64,000 bases of DNA from Moniliella sp. 'wahieum' (lineage: Eukaryota; Basidiomycota; Moniliellomycetes; Moniliellales; Moniliellaceae): positions 186,001-250,000 of the forward strand of contig RSEE01000062.1 of assembly GCA_003971905.1 (NCBI GenBank). Direction: 5' to 3'. The notes under the pieces are model-generated. The model was not told the origin of the DNA. It saw nothing but the letters and a program-made list of their open reading frames with translations, and made no database searches. Positions 9,695-21,776 of this stretch are shown here, piece by piece; the first letter of the stretch is position 1, and each line of letters starts with the position of its first letter. A program made the translations under genes and the position numbers.

Positions 9695-12600
9695 ATGCCC
9701 CCCAGGGTCAGCATCGCCCCGCGCCGCACGTACGCCGGGCGCAAGCGCAAGCACCCCGGCACCTCGGCCTCGCCCCGCCTCCCGACGACACCTCGTCCCG
9801 CGCCCTCCGCACCAACTTCCAGAGCCTCTCGCTCCGCGACCACCCTCCCACTCCCGCCCCCGCCCCCGCCACTCCCACCGCCCATCGCAATCCCAGCCCC
9901 AGTCCCATCCCGATGCCGACGCCGACGCCGACGCCTCCTTCGACGATCTTTCCGACACCCCCCGCTGTCTCCCGCTCACCGCCGCCGACGCCCGACTGCT
10001 CTACTCGGGCCCCGCCAACGTGCTCCGCCAGCAGCGCAAGCCCCTCCTCCTCCGCCTCTGCCACGCCCTCCAGCCCTCCGCTGCCCACCCGTCCCGGACT
10101 AAGAACGATCTCATCCGCTCCCTCCTCCTCCTTCGCCGTCGCCACCCTCCTCCGCTGACGTGCCTCGCCGCCGCCCCGACCGCGCGGTCGCCAACGCGCC
10201 AGCTTGCAGCCGCCCAAGGCCGTCTCGGTTGCCTCCACTTCCAGTGGCGCCGCAGGCTGGGCCGACTCGGACGACGAGCCTGATCCCGCACCCCACCCCC
10301 CTCCCCCGCACCTTTGCCCCCGTCGCCACGCCAGACCACCCGAACACCAAGCGTCGCACCGCCGACGCAACCCCAGTCGGGCCTCCTCCTGCCTTCCTCA
10401 CCTTTGCTGCCCCTTCGCCCATCCGGACACGTGCGCGTGCCCAGCGGGACCCCCTCCGAGCACGGCCGTCGCTCCTTCCCCCGCGCGCACGGCGTGGTAC
10501 ACGATCCAACGAAGCAGCTGACGACGACCGCGATCCTCTACCTCTTCGCGCCCGCACTACCACTGCTAAAATGCTGCCCCGCGCACGAGCCGATTCCCCC
10601 AGCCCACGCAAGATGCGTCGTCTCCGGAACGGAAAAGTCTGTGCCGTTGCGCGGGGGGCACAGAGCAGCAGCCGTCCTTGGCTTCGGAGTTGAGCTCGGA
10701 CGAGGAACGCAACAAGAGCAGGAACAGGAACAGGAACACGAACACGAACACGAACAGGTCCCGCTCCGAAGATCTTCTCGTTCAACACGGCGCGGCCACC
10801 AGCTCTCCAGCTCTGGGTCGCTGAGTGCCTCCCAAACTGTGCCTCCTAGTCCTGGACCAAGTGTCAGATCCCAGTCCAGTAGTCGCGCCCGCAGCCGCAC
10901 CCGCAGCCGCACCCGCAGCCGCCGACACCACCCCAGTTCCAGCCCTGTCCCAGCCTCGTCCGAGACCGAGGCCGAGGCCGATCCCGACGCCCCTCCGTCC
11001 TCAATGGAGAGCAGCCGTCCAGTTCGCCGCCGTGGACGCAGAGCGGCCCCAGCTCACGAGCGCCACGAGCGCGACTCGACCGAAGAGCAGGACGCTGGTT
11101 CGGACACTTGGGCCGACGTACCTATGGACCTGGATCCCGTCGAGGAACACGACTCCCACACACCGATAGGTACACGCAGATTACGCAATGGCAAGGTACG
11201 CGTCGAGTATGTTGCTGTTGCTTCGGTCTCTGGGGAGGAAGGTGCAGCTGCCGATGCGGGTGGCGAAAGAAACCAGGACGATGGCCAGGGCCAAGTCCAG
11301 GCCAAGACCACAACCACGACCACGACCAGGATCAAGAAGATCAAGAGGAGGAGGAGGAGGAGGAACAAGGCGACACCACCATCCGCCCTGCTTTGGCTGG
11401 CTCCACTCGCTCTGCCTCCCGCTCAGAGTCAAGAGAGGTGTCACGGGACAACAGGCATCCCTCCAAACCCTCCCCCAGCGCCGAGAAATCATGCGGAACA
11501 CCCTACTTCGAACTCGCTCAAACCGCCTGCTCAAGGCCGATTTGTTGTCCCTCTGCATCGATCGTGGCTTGGACGTCACGTCCGAACAAAAAAAGGTGGA
11601 TTTGGTCGCTGCACTGGTCAAATGGGTACGTATCCGCTAGGTTTTCGTTTTGCCTTCGGGACCGGAACCAAACTAACCATTTATATCCTTCAGTCCGAAA
11701 CCAACCCTGCCCCGGCCACCGCTCGACCCGGCGAGGCAGAAGGGACAGGCCCAGTTACCGCCGTGCTCCTCCGGCAGAAGTCAAGGAGACGGAGGAGGAG
11801 GCGACACTGTTGGATCTCGAGGCGCTCAAGTTGGTGGACAAGCATATTGACCCGCGCCTCTTGCACAAAGGGAGCAAGATTGGCAGTGGCGGGTTCAAGG
11901 ACGTGTATCGCGGCACGTATCAGCTCGGCACGGCCAAGCGCGCACGTAAGATGGCCGTGGCCATTGCCGAGTTGCGTGGCCAACTAACCGAAATGGACAT
12001 TAAGAGCTCGAGGTCCTGCGCGACCTTAACCACCAAAACATTGTTCGCTTCATTGTGTCTCGGTCGACCCGTCCCAATACCGATGTCCCCTGCACCATCG
12101 TCTCAGAACTATGCACACACGGAGACTTGTACGAGTACATTCGTAATGTGCCCGCCCCTTCGGATGTTGAAATGGTACGTACCCCTTCGGTCTTCCTTTC
12201 TGTCTCCCTCTCCCTCTCCCTCTCCCTCCCCTTCTCCCTCGTACAAAATCAACAGTATAGTCCCGCACTTACCGCCCCGCACAACTGCTGACTCGGCCCC
12301 ACCCTGCCTCTTGTCTCTGCCTCTGCCTCATCCTCTTACCTATTCCGCATTATGCTCATGACGGCCGAAGGCTTAAACTACCTCCACACGCAAACCTGCC
12401 ATCCATCCATCGCGACATCAAGTCGAAAGTCTTGATCACCGCCCAGGGAGCCAAGATCAACGATTTTGGCCTGGCGCTGCGCGGTGTCCGGCACGACAAA
12501 CGGCGCATGGTACGCTCCGTGGTCGGGACGGTGAATTGGCAAGCGATGGAGCTTGTGCACCCCAGCCCTTGTACAACGAAAAAGTCGATGTCTGGAGCAC

Positions 12601-12887
12601 AGGCATGACGTTTTGGGAAATCCTCCAGTGGCCCCAGCGACAAACGCTACCCTTTCCAAAACCTCAACGAACACCAAATTTATCGCGACGTGCGCGAACG
12701 AGGCTTGCGCCCTCCAACGGCTAACCTCCGCCGTCGGTTTGGCGGTGACGTGGTCGACTTGATCGAGTCCATGTGGGTCGCAACCCCCCGCGAACGCCCG
12801 TCCATGGCTCAAGTATGCGATCGTCTGCGTGAACTGATCGCCCAGCGGACTGAGACCCAGCCTGAGGGTCTGAGATCGGAGTCCTGA
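9695..12887 (+). CDS. protein kinase with two SAP-like segments (TKL-like, basidiomycete type)
   Basis: Treated as one locus. The proposed start is ATG 9695. A first SAP-like helix pair is at about 9990-10140 (LLYSGPANVLRQQRKPLLLR then SRTKNDLIRSLLLL). A long disordered, Ser/Arg-, Glu- and Pro-rich middle follows, with the motif RRLRNGKV occurring twice (about 10614 and 11174). A second SAP-like segment is at about 11495-11625 (RLLKADLLSLCIDRGLDV). After a 68-nt intron (11626-11693) comes the kinase: glycine loop KIGSGGFKDVYRG, beta-3 strand AVAIAELRG (Ala where Lys is usual), an intron from a GTACGT donor at 12177, then HRDIKS, INDFGLA, GTVNWQAMEL and EKVDVWSTGMTFWEILQW, ending at 12887. Non-receptor TKL-like kinase is the best label; substrate unknown. 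One-base slips occur, for example near 12008. The 5' half could be a separate gene. Confidence 0.75.
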
Positions 12888-13561
12888 GATGTCAGATCAA
12901 AGCGAACTTCCAAGAAGAATTCGCTCTGTTGGTGGCCGCGTCCCAGCCCTCCTCCGTCTTATCCACCACCACCACCTGTCCTCACCGCGCTACCACATCC
13001 ACTCCCCCGCCCTTGTTTGCCTTTGCCATTGCCTTTTTGCTCTTTCCCCTCCCCTCCCCTGTCCTTCCTCTTGCATACTTTCCCTCTAACTCGTTCTGGC
13101 CTCGTCATTGCTCTTCCCCCCGCCACCTCACACCTACGTCACATGCCCCAGTCCTTCGTCTTTCTCGCATCTGCCGCTCATATGCTCGTACCTTCGCTCT
13201 CTTCCACCCATCCAACTATAACGGAAGGAGGGAGGGATTTATACGTAGTACTCCTTCCCGCCCGTGTCCCCACCTGATGTCCCATGTCCCAGTCCCATGC
13301 TTCTCTCCACCTGATCTCTCTGCTGCAGTTGAACGGCGATGGTGGATAAGATCGATAACCGATAACCATCAAACCACCAAGCCACTATCCCGACCCCATC
13401 CCGTCTACTACTCCTATTCCTAGTCCTAGTCCTATCGATCGATCCTACCCCCCTTCCTATCTCCAGCCCTCTAAACCTAAACCAACCTAAACCTAAACCA
13501 CAAACTCAATCCAAAATGTTCTACATCATCAAAAGCCCCAAATCCAAAGTTAAAGAAAGGA
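12888..13561. other. intergenic spacer between convergent genes
   Basis: C/T-rich 3' flank of the kinase, then the 3' flank of the GT15 gene. It contains a CCTAAACC-like short array at about 13467-13505 and a CCTAGT/CGATCGAT run just before it. No gene seen. Confidence 0.5.
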
Positions 13562-15333
13562 TTATCTCAAGCTTGAGCTTCGAGCGTCAGGGCTCCTCCA
13601 ATTCAGCTGCTTCAATTTCCTGGGACAATCTAACAAGAACACCACCAAGAATATCATATGAGGTGAGGACTGGAAGTCAAAGATAAATGCCACTATAGCG
13701 AAACGAGATGAATTGCATCCATTCGAAACCACAGAGGAAGGATGGAACATGGTCGGGTGGGTCATGATGGTGTACAATACGATATCGATGAGTGGCACAG
13801 ACATGGAATAGTGAACAAAGGATACACAATAGTTATTGGGGTTTCCTTCGACGGAAGTACGCCACCACTCCTTGAGACACGAGTAGCCTTCTCATCAAAC
13901 GACTCGTTGGAGTCGCATGCGCATTGGCCAGACTGGTGGTACTTGGGATTAGCCGGGCAATGCGTGTAAGGGTCGTGAAAGTACCCGATTTGATCAAACT
14001 GATAAATGCGGCTGCGGTCAAGAATAAGATGGCGGCAATGGAATGAACAGGGCATCTCCCACCGCTCGTAAAAGAAACCCCCAGCTTGGTCCAGATGATC
14101 AAAATACCTTTGATACGCTTCGCTTCGCCAGAATCGAAGATCAGCAATCTCAAATTGGACCAAAAGTGGCACAGGTTGTATCCCGGCTCAAGCAGTCGCT
14201 CCGCTCGTCGGTCATAAAGTGCAGCCCATTGTCTTAGCCAGATACTGGGATACTTTTTCAAAAACTTCTTCGTCTCATCCACAACGTGGCGATCGTCTCG
14301 GGGAACTCGTGCAGAGCTATTGTGAACCCAACGTTTTGTTGTTCATCTGCATGAACAAAAGGGTCAAAGTCAATGTCGCAGTAGAGGTGGATGCTGGCTC
14401 GACCCGCCAATAGTAATCGAGATCAAGGGTAAGGGGGGTGTTTGAAAAAGAAACCAGACTGGAAGCGACACAGTGTCGGTACGACTCCGAGGAGCATAGA
14501 TAATGTCTTTCATCTGTTCCCGCGTCTCAGCCGCTTTGGTCTGGTTGATCCACGCAGGATAGCCCCAGTTTCGGGACCAACTTTGCCAAAGCGGATCTCG
14601 AGGGGTCATGGAGCGAACACCTTCTGAATTCGTCTGCGTGTAAAGTGTGAGTTGAGTCTTCTGAGGGAGGGCAGTCGCTTGTGAAAACAAAATCGAAGAT
14701 AAACTGACCGTAAAGTCCTCGTCATTGAGGAAGATCCAAGGATATCCGAACTTGCGATTGAACTTTTCCTCCACATCTCGCATGGAGCTCATCATGTCAC
14801 CCAGCTCCTTGTTACGAACCAGAACAATAAAGCCGGCCTTGGCGCGGACGGCTTTGGTTGGCTACTGCAGGAATAAAAGCGGGGGGGAAGAGGTTGCCAT
14901 CACTGCCCTTTTCGGCCCATTGGGTGAGTTCGTGGATATGTGGCAGGCGGCTGGCTAGCTGAGACAGAGTAGAGCCAGTCGCCTGGGCTCACCTCACCGC
15001 CTTGTACCTGTACCGTGGCGGTAGGAGGGTGAGAGACAGAAGGACGCCCATTATCCGGTGCTGAAGGACGCTGGAACTGCTGGCCGGCCCAGGCGGTGGC
15101 TTGGCCACCTGCATTCTTGGCTGCCTCGACCCATTGCTGCGTTTGCTTAGTGCCAGTGCTGGTGAATCCGAGCCAGGATACGAGGCTGATTACACAAATT
15201 GCCGAGAGGGCGAGAGCAATCAGGCGCGAGGACGGCGGAGGAGCGCCTGGAGCCCCGTTCGTGGGCGAACAGCATAATAGGTACCGTTGGAGGAGGCGTC
15301 GTCCCCCCCTAATAGCTGGTACCGTGGAGGCAT
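13562..15333 (-). CDS. Kre2/Ktr/Mnt1-type alpha-1,2-mannosyltransferase (GT15)
   Basis: A Golgi type II membrane enzyme that adds alpha-1,2-mannose from GDP-mannose to N- or O-linked chains of secreted and wall proteins. Start ATG 15333 gives a short basic cytosolic tail (MPPRYQLLGGDD...), a membrane anchor at about 15215-15150 (LIALALSAICVISLVSWLGF) and a stem. A phase-0 intron follows the donor at VQGGE (GTGAGC). The catalytic domain is unmistakable: AGFIVLVRNKELGDMMSSM, VEEKFNRKFGYPWIFLNDED, then after an intron WGYPAWINQTKAAETREQM, YYWRVEP, FTIALHEFPETIATLW, YNLCHFWSN, and AYQRYFDHLDQAGGFFYERW with IGYFHDPYTHCP. The catalytic core is complete, but the frame slips several times at homopolymers. 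The family normally ends shortly after the SCL..WW motif (about 13870); the open frame continues to 13562, so the true end is uncertain. Confidence 0.92.
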
Positions 15334-17817
15334 TGGTTGGACTTCTGATGATGGCGGTAGAGAGGAAGGCAGCAGCCTGAGAAGACGAAAAGGGGTCGTG
15401 TCGGTTATGACACTGTGCGCGTGGATTGGATTCCCAGGCAGCTCACTTCCGTAGTTGTCCCCCGGCCGCTTACTTCCCCCGCCATCGGCCATATACTTTT
15501 TTTTCGTCCAGAGGTCCGATCGGAATGCACCCTTGTAAGGGTCATAGTGTCACAGCGTGCGAATGATTAATGAAGATGCCTGAAGCTTGAAGACTAATGA
15601 AAAAATAGCCGTCTTAATTGGATGAGATCGATGAGATGTGAGATGTGAGATGTGAGATGTGAGATGTGAGATCTGAGAGATCTGAGAGCGGTTGAATGTT
15701 GAACACGTTGAACGTGTACGTTGAACGTTGACGCCCCGGATGAACGTGAGGTTTTGATGGTACGGAGTAAACCACGTCAGACATGTTCCAGGCGATACGC
15801 GCTCCGTACCTAGTAGGTTTTAGCCACCCAGTGGCCACTCGGTAGCCTCATTGTGGCTCACATGAATGAAAGGGCGGCCGTGGGTCAGCGAGTGAAGGGT
15901 CACTGTGACGAAGTGACAGCCATATATCACAGTGACATGTGACATGTGATGATAGGTGTGAGTCTCTCCCTGTCTCTCCCTCGAGTACAGTGCCTATGAC
16001 ACACTGGCGTGTTGCGTAGCTATGGAACGAAAAGGCGAGACCGAATTCAGGCCTCTCCGTGACTGCTGGCCGAGACTGGAGCCCGCCCGGCACTCCGTCT
16101 CCATCCACGTCTCGAGTCTTAGATCTTAGAGAGGGCCCGCAACGCACCCTGGCCGCGGAATTGCCAGGGCCTTTCTCTGGGTCGCGACATGGCAGAGGAC
16201 TGGTGACGAGAGGCTGCGGGCTACTTCGCACTCGGAAATGAACGGCCCCAACGAAACACATGCTCCCTGATCTTTTCCCCTTTCGAACAGCTCTATATTA
16301 CCATCCCTTCGCCTCTCCTCTCTGTTCTGCACCCATATTTGGCTGCTATACTTATATGTGTTTCGACTCACTCATCGCTCACAGGCGGGACACGCCGTGA
16401 ACCGAGCATATGAGGCCGAGGCCTGACCGGCCTGAGAGCATCCATCACGGATACCATATCCTGTCCCGTTGCTAAATCAACCGCGTTCCTTATCGCGACG
16501 ACTGCTGGCTGATGTTAGTAAGGGCCGCAGAGTCCCCTTTTCCGGCGAGAGCCCCCTTTCCGGCGAGAGCCCCCTTTTCCGGCGTCAGCCCTTCCTGCGG
16601 GCGACGACGAAGATCACCCCCCCCCCCCCCCCACCCCATGTTCCTTGCCCCGGGGCGGCTTGTTATAGTATACCGATTCCGATTTTATCTTCGGTCTGGC
16701 CTACAATAACCCTGTACTCATCTGATCACTGCCATAAAGTCCACCACTGCAGTGTCCTTGGCTGGCGAAATTTCTCTTTCATTTGCTGATATTAACATTG
16801 GCGCATCGGCCCTCTCCCCGGCTGTAGTACCCGGCTACGCCATGACCGCTACTGTTAAGGCTGCTCCCCCCGGATCCCACTTCTCCTAACGCGACGCGCC
16901 GCTGTCGAGAGTCCCTCTGGCCGTTCATTTCGCCATCAGGCAATCGCGGATGAACGGAAAAAGATACTAGAAGGTTTAGGTACCTGCACATTGTCCCTTG
17001 GCCTGAAAGCGTTCGCCCATACCGGTAAGACTATAGTGCTCTCCCTCGGCGTGTACTTCCCTATGGAACCGTAAAGCATAAAGCACGCGCCTGGCATGGC
17101 TCGCGCACATCAGCCTAAGGACACCTTTGACCTGACTTCCTCTTCATCATCAGTTGTTCCGCACTAACAGTCCGTAGGGCCCCGCGTGTACAAAAGTCGG
17201 TTTCTTCCTTGGCCCGTTCGATAACGTCAGGGAGCCTATCTCTCGGCGCCATTGCATGAAGATTTATCTGAACCCACCCCGAGGCTGGGAGGTGCCGCCG
17301 GGCCATTGTCATCGCGCCGAGCGGCCGTTTGGCGCCTCGAATAGTCCCCGGATACGCCTAGTACCGCTAGTACCACTTGTCGAAACCTTACTGTGGGCCA
17401 CGGCTTCCGGCAATCCTTTAAGGAGTCCTCTGCTGTTTCGCGCCCCCCCCCTCCCCAAACGCTCCGCAGACACTATCACAGCCTTAGCTTTTTTTGTGGA
17501 TGACCCCCTCTAGCTGGTTTCTTCTCCATCGTGCTTTACCAAACCTTTTTCTCGCAGAGAGCCCAGGTACAAGGCATGATACTGAGCTGTAGTGACCCTC
17601 TATCTACCTTTCTTGGCGCCTTCTACGTTGATGCACCCATCAACAGAGGGTACACATTGAGCCAGTGCACCTTCATACTTACACTCGATTCTGCCCAAGC
17701 CCGATGAGCCCGAGTTCAACCAGCACCCATCCTACTGATCCAAGACCTCCGATTGGTACCCCCAAATAAGCCGACGAGACCCTGCCTAACCCAGCAACGG
17801 AGCGCAACCGTTATTGC
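15334..17817. other. gene-poor spacer, repeat island begins
   Basis: No supported gene. The first part is the GT15 promoter region. It holds a 7-mer tandem array (15630-15688), a short tandem of TTTCCGGCGAGAGCCCCC near 16540-16580 and a C-run at 16617-16632. Base composition is lower in GC than the flanking genes, in keeping with decayed repeats. Confidence 0.5.
15630..15688. repeat. 7-bp tandem array (GATGTGA unit)
   Basis: Five to six near-perfect copies of GATGTGA, then a diverged GAGATCTGA part, upstream of the GT15 gene. Confidence 0.9.
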
Positions 17818-18500
17818 GTGCTATCGTTGGGTCCCTTCCACTGTTGGATTGTATTACCTGCCCTGTTGAACTGTGCTAACACAGTGTTCGCCTTATCTTT
17901 CGGTTCGCTGCTGCACTATCCAAAGCAGCAGCACGGGCCGCGTTACTTCCTCCGCCACCTCAGGAGAATATTGGCAACCTTTATGGGTCCACCCGAGCAA
18001 TGTAAGTTGTGTGATATATGCGAGAAGGCACAATATCGAACCACCTGTCTTGTTGACCGAAATGGATGAAGGTCATCCTTCTCCTCCCGTATTAAGCGAT
18101 GTTGGTTGTGCCCTTTTTTCTCGAGACAGTGACGGTGGGGCAACAATGCAGTGTTCGGTTTCAGTATTCTGGCCTCATTCCCACAATGGTACTTTGCTGT
18201 GACAGGATCTGGGTTACTTCTGGATCAGCTGGAATCGTACACTTAGTACTTTGTTGTGCATCTGAGGTCCCATTGTTATAGCTCTGTAGACCAAATGCCT
18301 CATGTTGTCGGATGAGATCTGCCCAGTGGTCTGCTACCGCTGAGGAGGGAGATGGTGGACTGAGGAATGAATTACTGGGGGCAGAAGCCTCGGGAAGATC
18401 TACTCCGGAATAAACCGGAGGCGGAATGGGCTGGCCGCAGATGGCGTCTCACTCAACACATGTCACCTGGCATCGCTCGAATTTCCACTCTCAAACTTAA
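17818..18500 (+). mobile_element. decayed copia-type fragment (pre-integrase/integrase region), tentative
   Basis: The translated plus strand shows a stretch ending in CKLCDICEKAQYR that resembles the zinc-finger region in front of copia integrases. Further on is a weak echo of the integrase C-terminal part near 18420. It is a broken fossil with several breaks, no terminal repeats seen, and looks old. Identification rests on eye comparison only. Confidence 0.35.
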
Positions 18501-19558
18501 GGACGAGTTACCGTGAGTGAACTAACCTCCTAGGAAAAGCTCTGAAAGCCGTCGTATCCACGAAACACCTCATTGGAATCCCTTACCGGTTTTCACCGCT
18601 ACTGTGAGAGATTCATACAGGCGACGCTTCAAGGTTCTGATTCATCGCTTTGTCTTTGCTCATTTGATCCCGGAAGATCTAAGGGCATCCAAATCGCAAC
18701 CCAAAAGTCTACCACATATCATCTTCATTTCATGGAAAAAGGTCGGTCGTATGAGATTGGCCATGTTCTACCAGCGCTTGAGATATTGTCCATCTCATTC
18801 AAATTACAGGTGTCGTTCGCTATCAACGTCCACAAATGGTCACCTCTTATTCATGTTACTCAATAAGATTTTCATCAATTCTACCGGCACTAACTATTCG
18901 ATTGGTGGAACTGATATATCTTCTCGGTTTGGCTGGAAACCAGATGATCCTTTATTCCCACTCAATGCATACACACTCGGTGTCTTTCAGATTGAAGTAG
19001 CGTGTGCCGAATATACGATGCATTGCAGTTAAATCAAGTCTTCTAGACAATTCAGAAAACATAACTATCGGTCCCCCTGAGGCGGAGGAAGGCGTGTGTT
19101 CCATGTCGGATTTAATATCCCAAAGTCTATGAGTGTTGTCATCATGTGGTCTACCGAAAGAGCTTGGTTGGAGTATTACTGAGTAGCATTTGCGTTACAC
19201 GTTACCGGTCCGCTGCTCAGCATGAGGAAAGTATTGCTGCCTGAAAGTGTTGAATCTGGTCATTTATGGCCAAGGTCACTTCCAAGTGACATCATGGTGT
19301 GATGCGCGTGTGATGTTTTCTGACGTGGCGTTTCCGACTCCATGATGACTTGGATTTGCCACGCCTTAGAAATTTGATCTCCATCGACCACCATTCCCTT
19401 TGCTGCGCTTTGAGCTCTCCTGGGCGTTAATGAGTTACAATCTGAACCTTTCCTTCTGAGTAACTTCTTTCTCATCCATTTTATCTCTGTGCCTACTTTA
19501 CTACTCTCCACCCTCCGCTTCCGAGCCTACAACTCAAGCCCACCCGAACCACCCATAC
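18501..19558. other. spacer in repeat island, nothing firm
   Basis: Moderately AT-rich sequence with a few open frames of 60-140 codons (for example 18604-19032, plus strand) that I cannot match to any family. Probably decayed repeat DNA between two copia fragments. Confidence 0.4.
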
Positions 19559-20245
19559 TTACCTTCGTCCCTCCCCAATGTCCGCCCCCTGGTATAACCA
19601 CCTCTTCCCACCTCCTTCGAACGATGAAGAGGCCAGAATGTCAATAGAGCCTCGGCCATCCTCAACAATCTCCAAGATCATATCGCACTTTATCCTCTCA
19701 ACAGAGCGTGCGCAGCCCCCAACATCCCCAACTCCAAATCGGCTCTGACATCCTGTCAACAGGACGTCGATCGCCTGGGCCGTTCCCACCTTGACAAGGA
19801 TCCCACTGCCTATGCCCGTGCCCTTGAAAAAGGGCCATGATTTAACCTCGATCGTGGTACGCAGCTCAGCGAGGAACAGCTCGTACGCTTGTGCGTCAGC
19901 ACATGCAATCAAAAGTCATCGGTGTGCAGGCAATCAAAACTAGACCAGGTTTGAACGGCGGAAAAAGAGAAATGGTTCAGAGCGTAGGCGCCGGAAGCCC
20001 AGACGGCCCACATAGGTACTGCCGCAGCCACTTGTTAAAGTTGGCGCGCTCTGGTCCATATAGACTCTTCTTTAGCTTCCAGCACGTGCCGGGTCCATCG
20101 GAAAAGAAGGGAGGAGAATGGACGTATACGTCTTCGTCGAGGTCGGCATAGAGATAAGCCGCGTCTAAATGTTCTTTGCTAACCCTTTGTTGTGTCAATC
20201 GGGCGAACCCATGCCCGTCGCGCATCCCGTCTGCTAAAAACATTT
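19559..20245 (-). mobile_element. copia-type reverse transcriptase fossil
   Basis: On the minus strand the translation shows hallmarks of the copia reverse transcriptase: HLDAAYLYADLDEDVYVHSP and WKLKKSLYG, followed downstream by an LIACAD-type segment where the family has its LL.. D-D box neighbourhood. It is a broken fragment with at least a few breaks and no LTRs. It differs clearly from the young element at 21617-26675, so it belongs to another copia lineage and is older. Confidence 0.75.
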
Positions 20246-21616
20246 TCGATTTCTATGTGTGCGCTCTGATCGTGTGCACATGTTAACCAAGCACTTGGCA
20301 TGTTGAAGAGGCTTTGTGTTTTCACTTAGTAGGCGTACATCGTTAAATGTCTCAATTCCATTCTATGGACCTCCATACCGTCCGTATATCGCACTCTTCG
20401 CTTTCGCGAGGGGTCCACGAAGACGCGCGCCTTGCAATTTGTGGATAATGGAGACAGCAATAAGTTTCATTCATGTCTGCTTGTCATCGGCCCTACCTTG
20501 GCCCAGTTCTCCCGATGAGTATTAGAATGATGGTCATACTGGACGAAAGCTTCTGCTTATAAATCGTCGAGCAAATTGGCCAAAGAAAGAAAAGTCGACT
20601 CGTGACTGCGGGGTCCAATCGGTCCTGGGAGCGATGTCAACCAACAAAACTCGCTTTCAAATTTTACAAACCCTCAGCCCGACCCGGCTCCCCCAATGGC
20701 AACAAGACCTGACATCGGTTCTAGGTTTCGATAATTGCGTTCTCGTTGATGTCGGAAGCAATCATCGTCTGTGGACAAAGCGGTAAAAAACAATCATGGG
20801 CCGAAGACGGGGAGCGAGGCCGGATGAGTATATGTGCTCACTTACCCAAGATGCACTTCCAAGTGCCGAGGAGGCCTTGGCCTCGGCTACGCCGAGTACA
20901 TAGGTCCCCTGTTTTCATGTGGATTAACCGACCCAATTTTCAATGTGATTGCCTCATCAGTAGAGGTAAACCGGAAGGGCGCGAGGATCCATGCATTTGT
21001 GCGGGGGTCCGAATGGTCATCAATCATACGTATTCTTGTGGGCGATGGCAATCGCACCCCTTGTGACAGTCGCACCCCTTGCCTGTTCATATCTTGTGCT
21101 CTTACCCAAATGTTTGGGCGGATTGGGGACGAAGCGTAGGGAGTCTGTTTATTTTCTTACAATGGCGCTATGCTCCCATTCATCACGGAAAGGAAAAGTA
21201 AGAACACTGCTGCTGCGGTGCCACTGGTCGCATGTCACCAGTGTAACACGCAGTTCAGCACACAACATATACGCAGATGTTGGTCCGAAAATCGGGAGCA
21301 TGACTGCCGCCTTGGGAGGCCACCTTCGGCGTCTGTCACTCAAGAACAAGGTAAAAAGGGTTTAGTATTGGCCAAGTTGTTATTTGGTCAGCTGAGAAGG
21401 CTGTTCGAAGGTGATTCCTTCAATCTCTAAAAAAAAAGGAGACGGAAGTTGTTCGTCAGTCCAGTCCGGGTACGAAAGGTGAAGGGGGTAGGGGGTGGAG
21501 TGTTGCTGATTGTTTATATGAAAGACGCCGAAGGGGAGAGTGGGGTTGGGTATGGGTAAGGTGCGAGGAGATGAGAATATGGAGAGTGCGGGGTCATCAC
21601 CGTTGCTCACTGGAAT
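20246..21616. other. spacer left of the young copia element
   Basis: No supported gene. Open frames of up to about 120 codons at 20746-21365 do not match a family I know and overlap one another in different frames. Probably decayed repeat or intergenic DNA into which the young element inserted. Confidence 0.4.
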
Positions 21617-21776
21617 TGTTGACATCCGTCCTAGGACCGCGCGGACCCTGAGTCACGTGAGTCAGCTTTCATTCCTTCCGAGCTCGCACCAGTCTTCTGG
21701 ACGAGTCAGTCGCAGAAGCTTCTTAGTCCAATACGACGTTCAGTGCTCACATTCTGTGGTAGTAGCGAGGCCGACA
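21617..21776 (+). repeat. 5' LTR of the copia element
   Basis: 160 bp, TG...CA ends, apparently identical to the right copy. It contains an overlapping TGAGTCACGTGAGTCA, that is two TGAGTCA (Gcn4/AP-1-like) sites around a CACGTG E-box, which may drive transcription. Confidence 0.95.

Noticed and set aside
9340-11370. Long minus-strand open frames over the kinase locus
   Set aside because: Mirror images of the GC-rich Ser/Arg/Pro region on the plus strand, with Gly/Arg runs and no motifs.
13467-13505. CCTAAACC short array as an internal telomere-like repeat
   Set aside because: Too short and irregular, and it lies between two housekeeping genes with no other telomeric feature.
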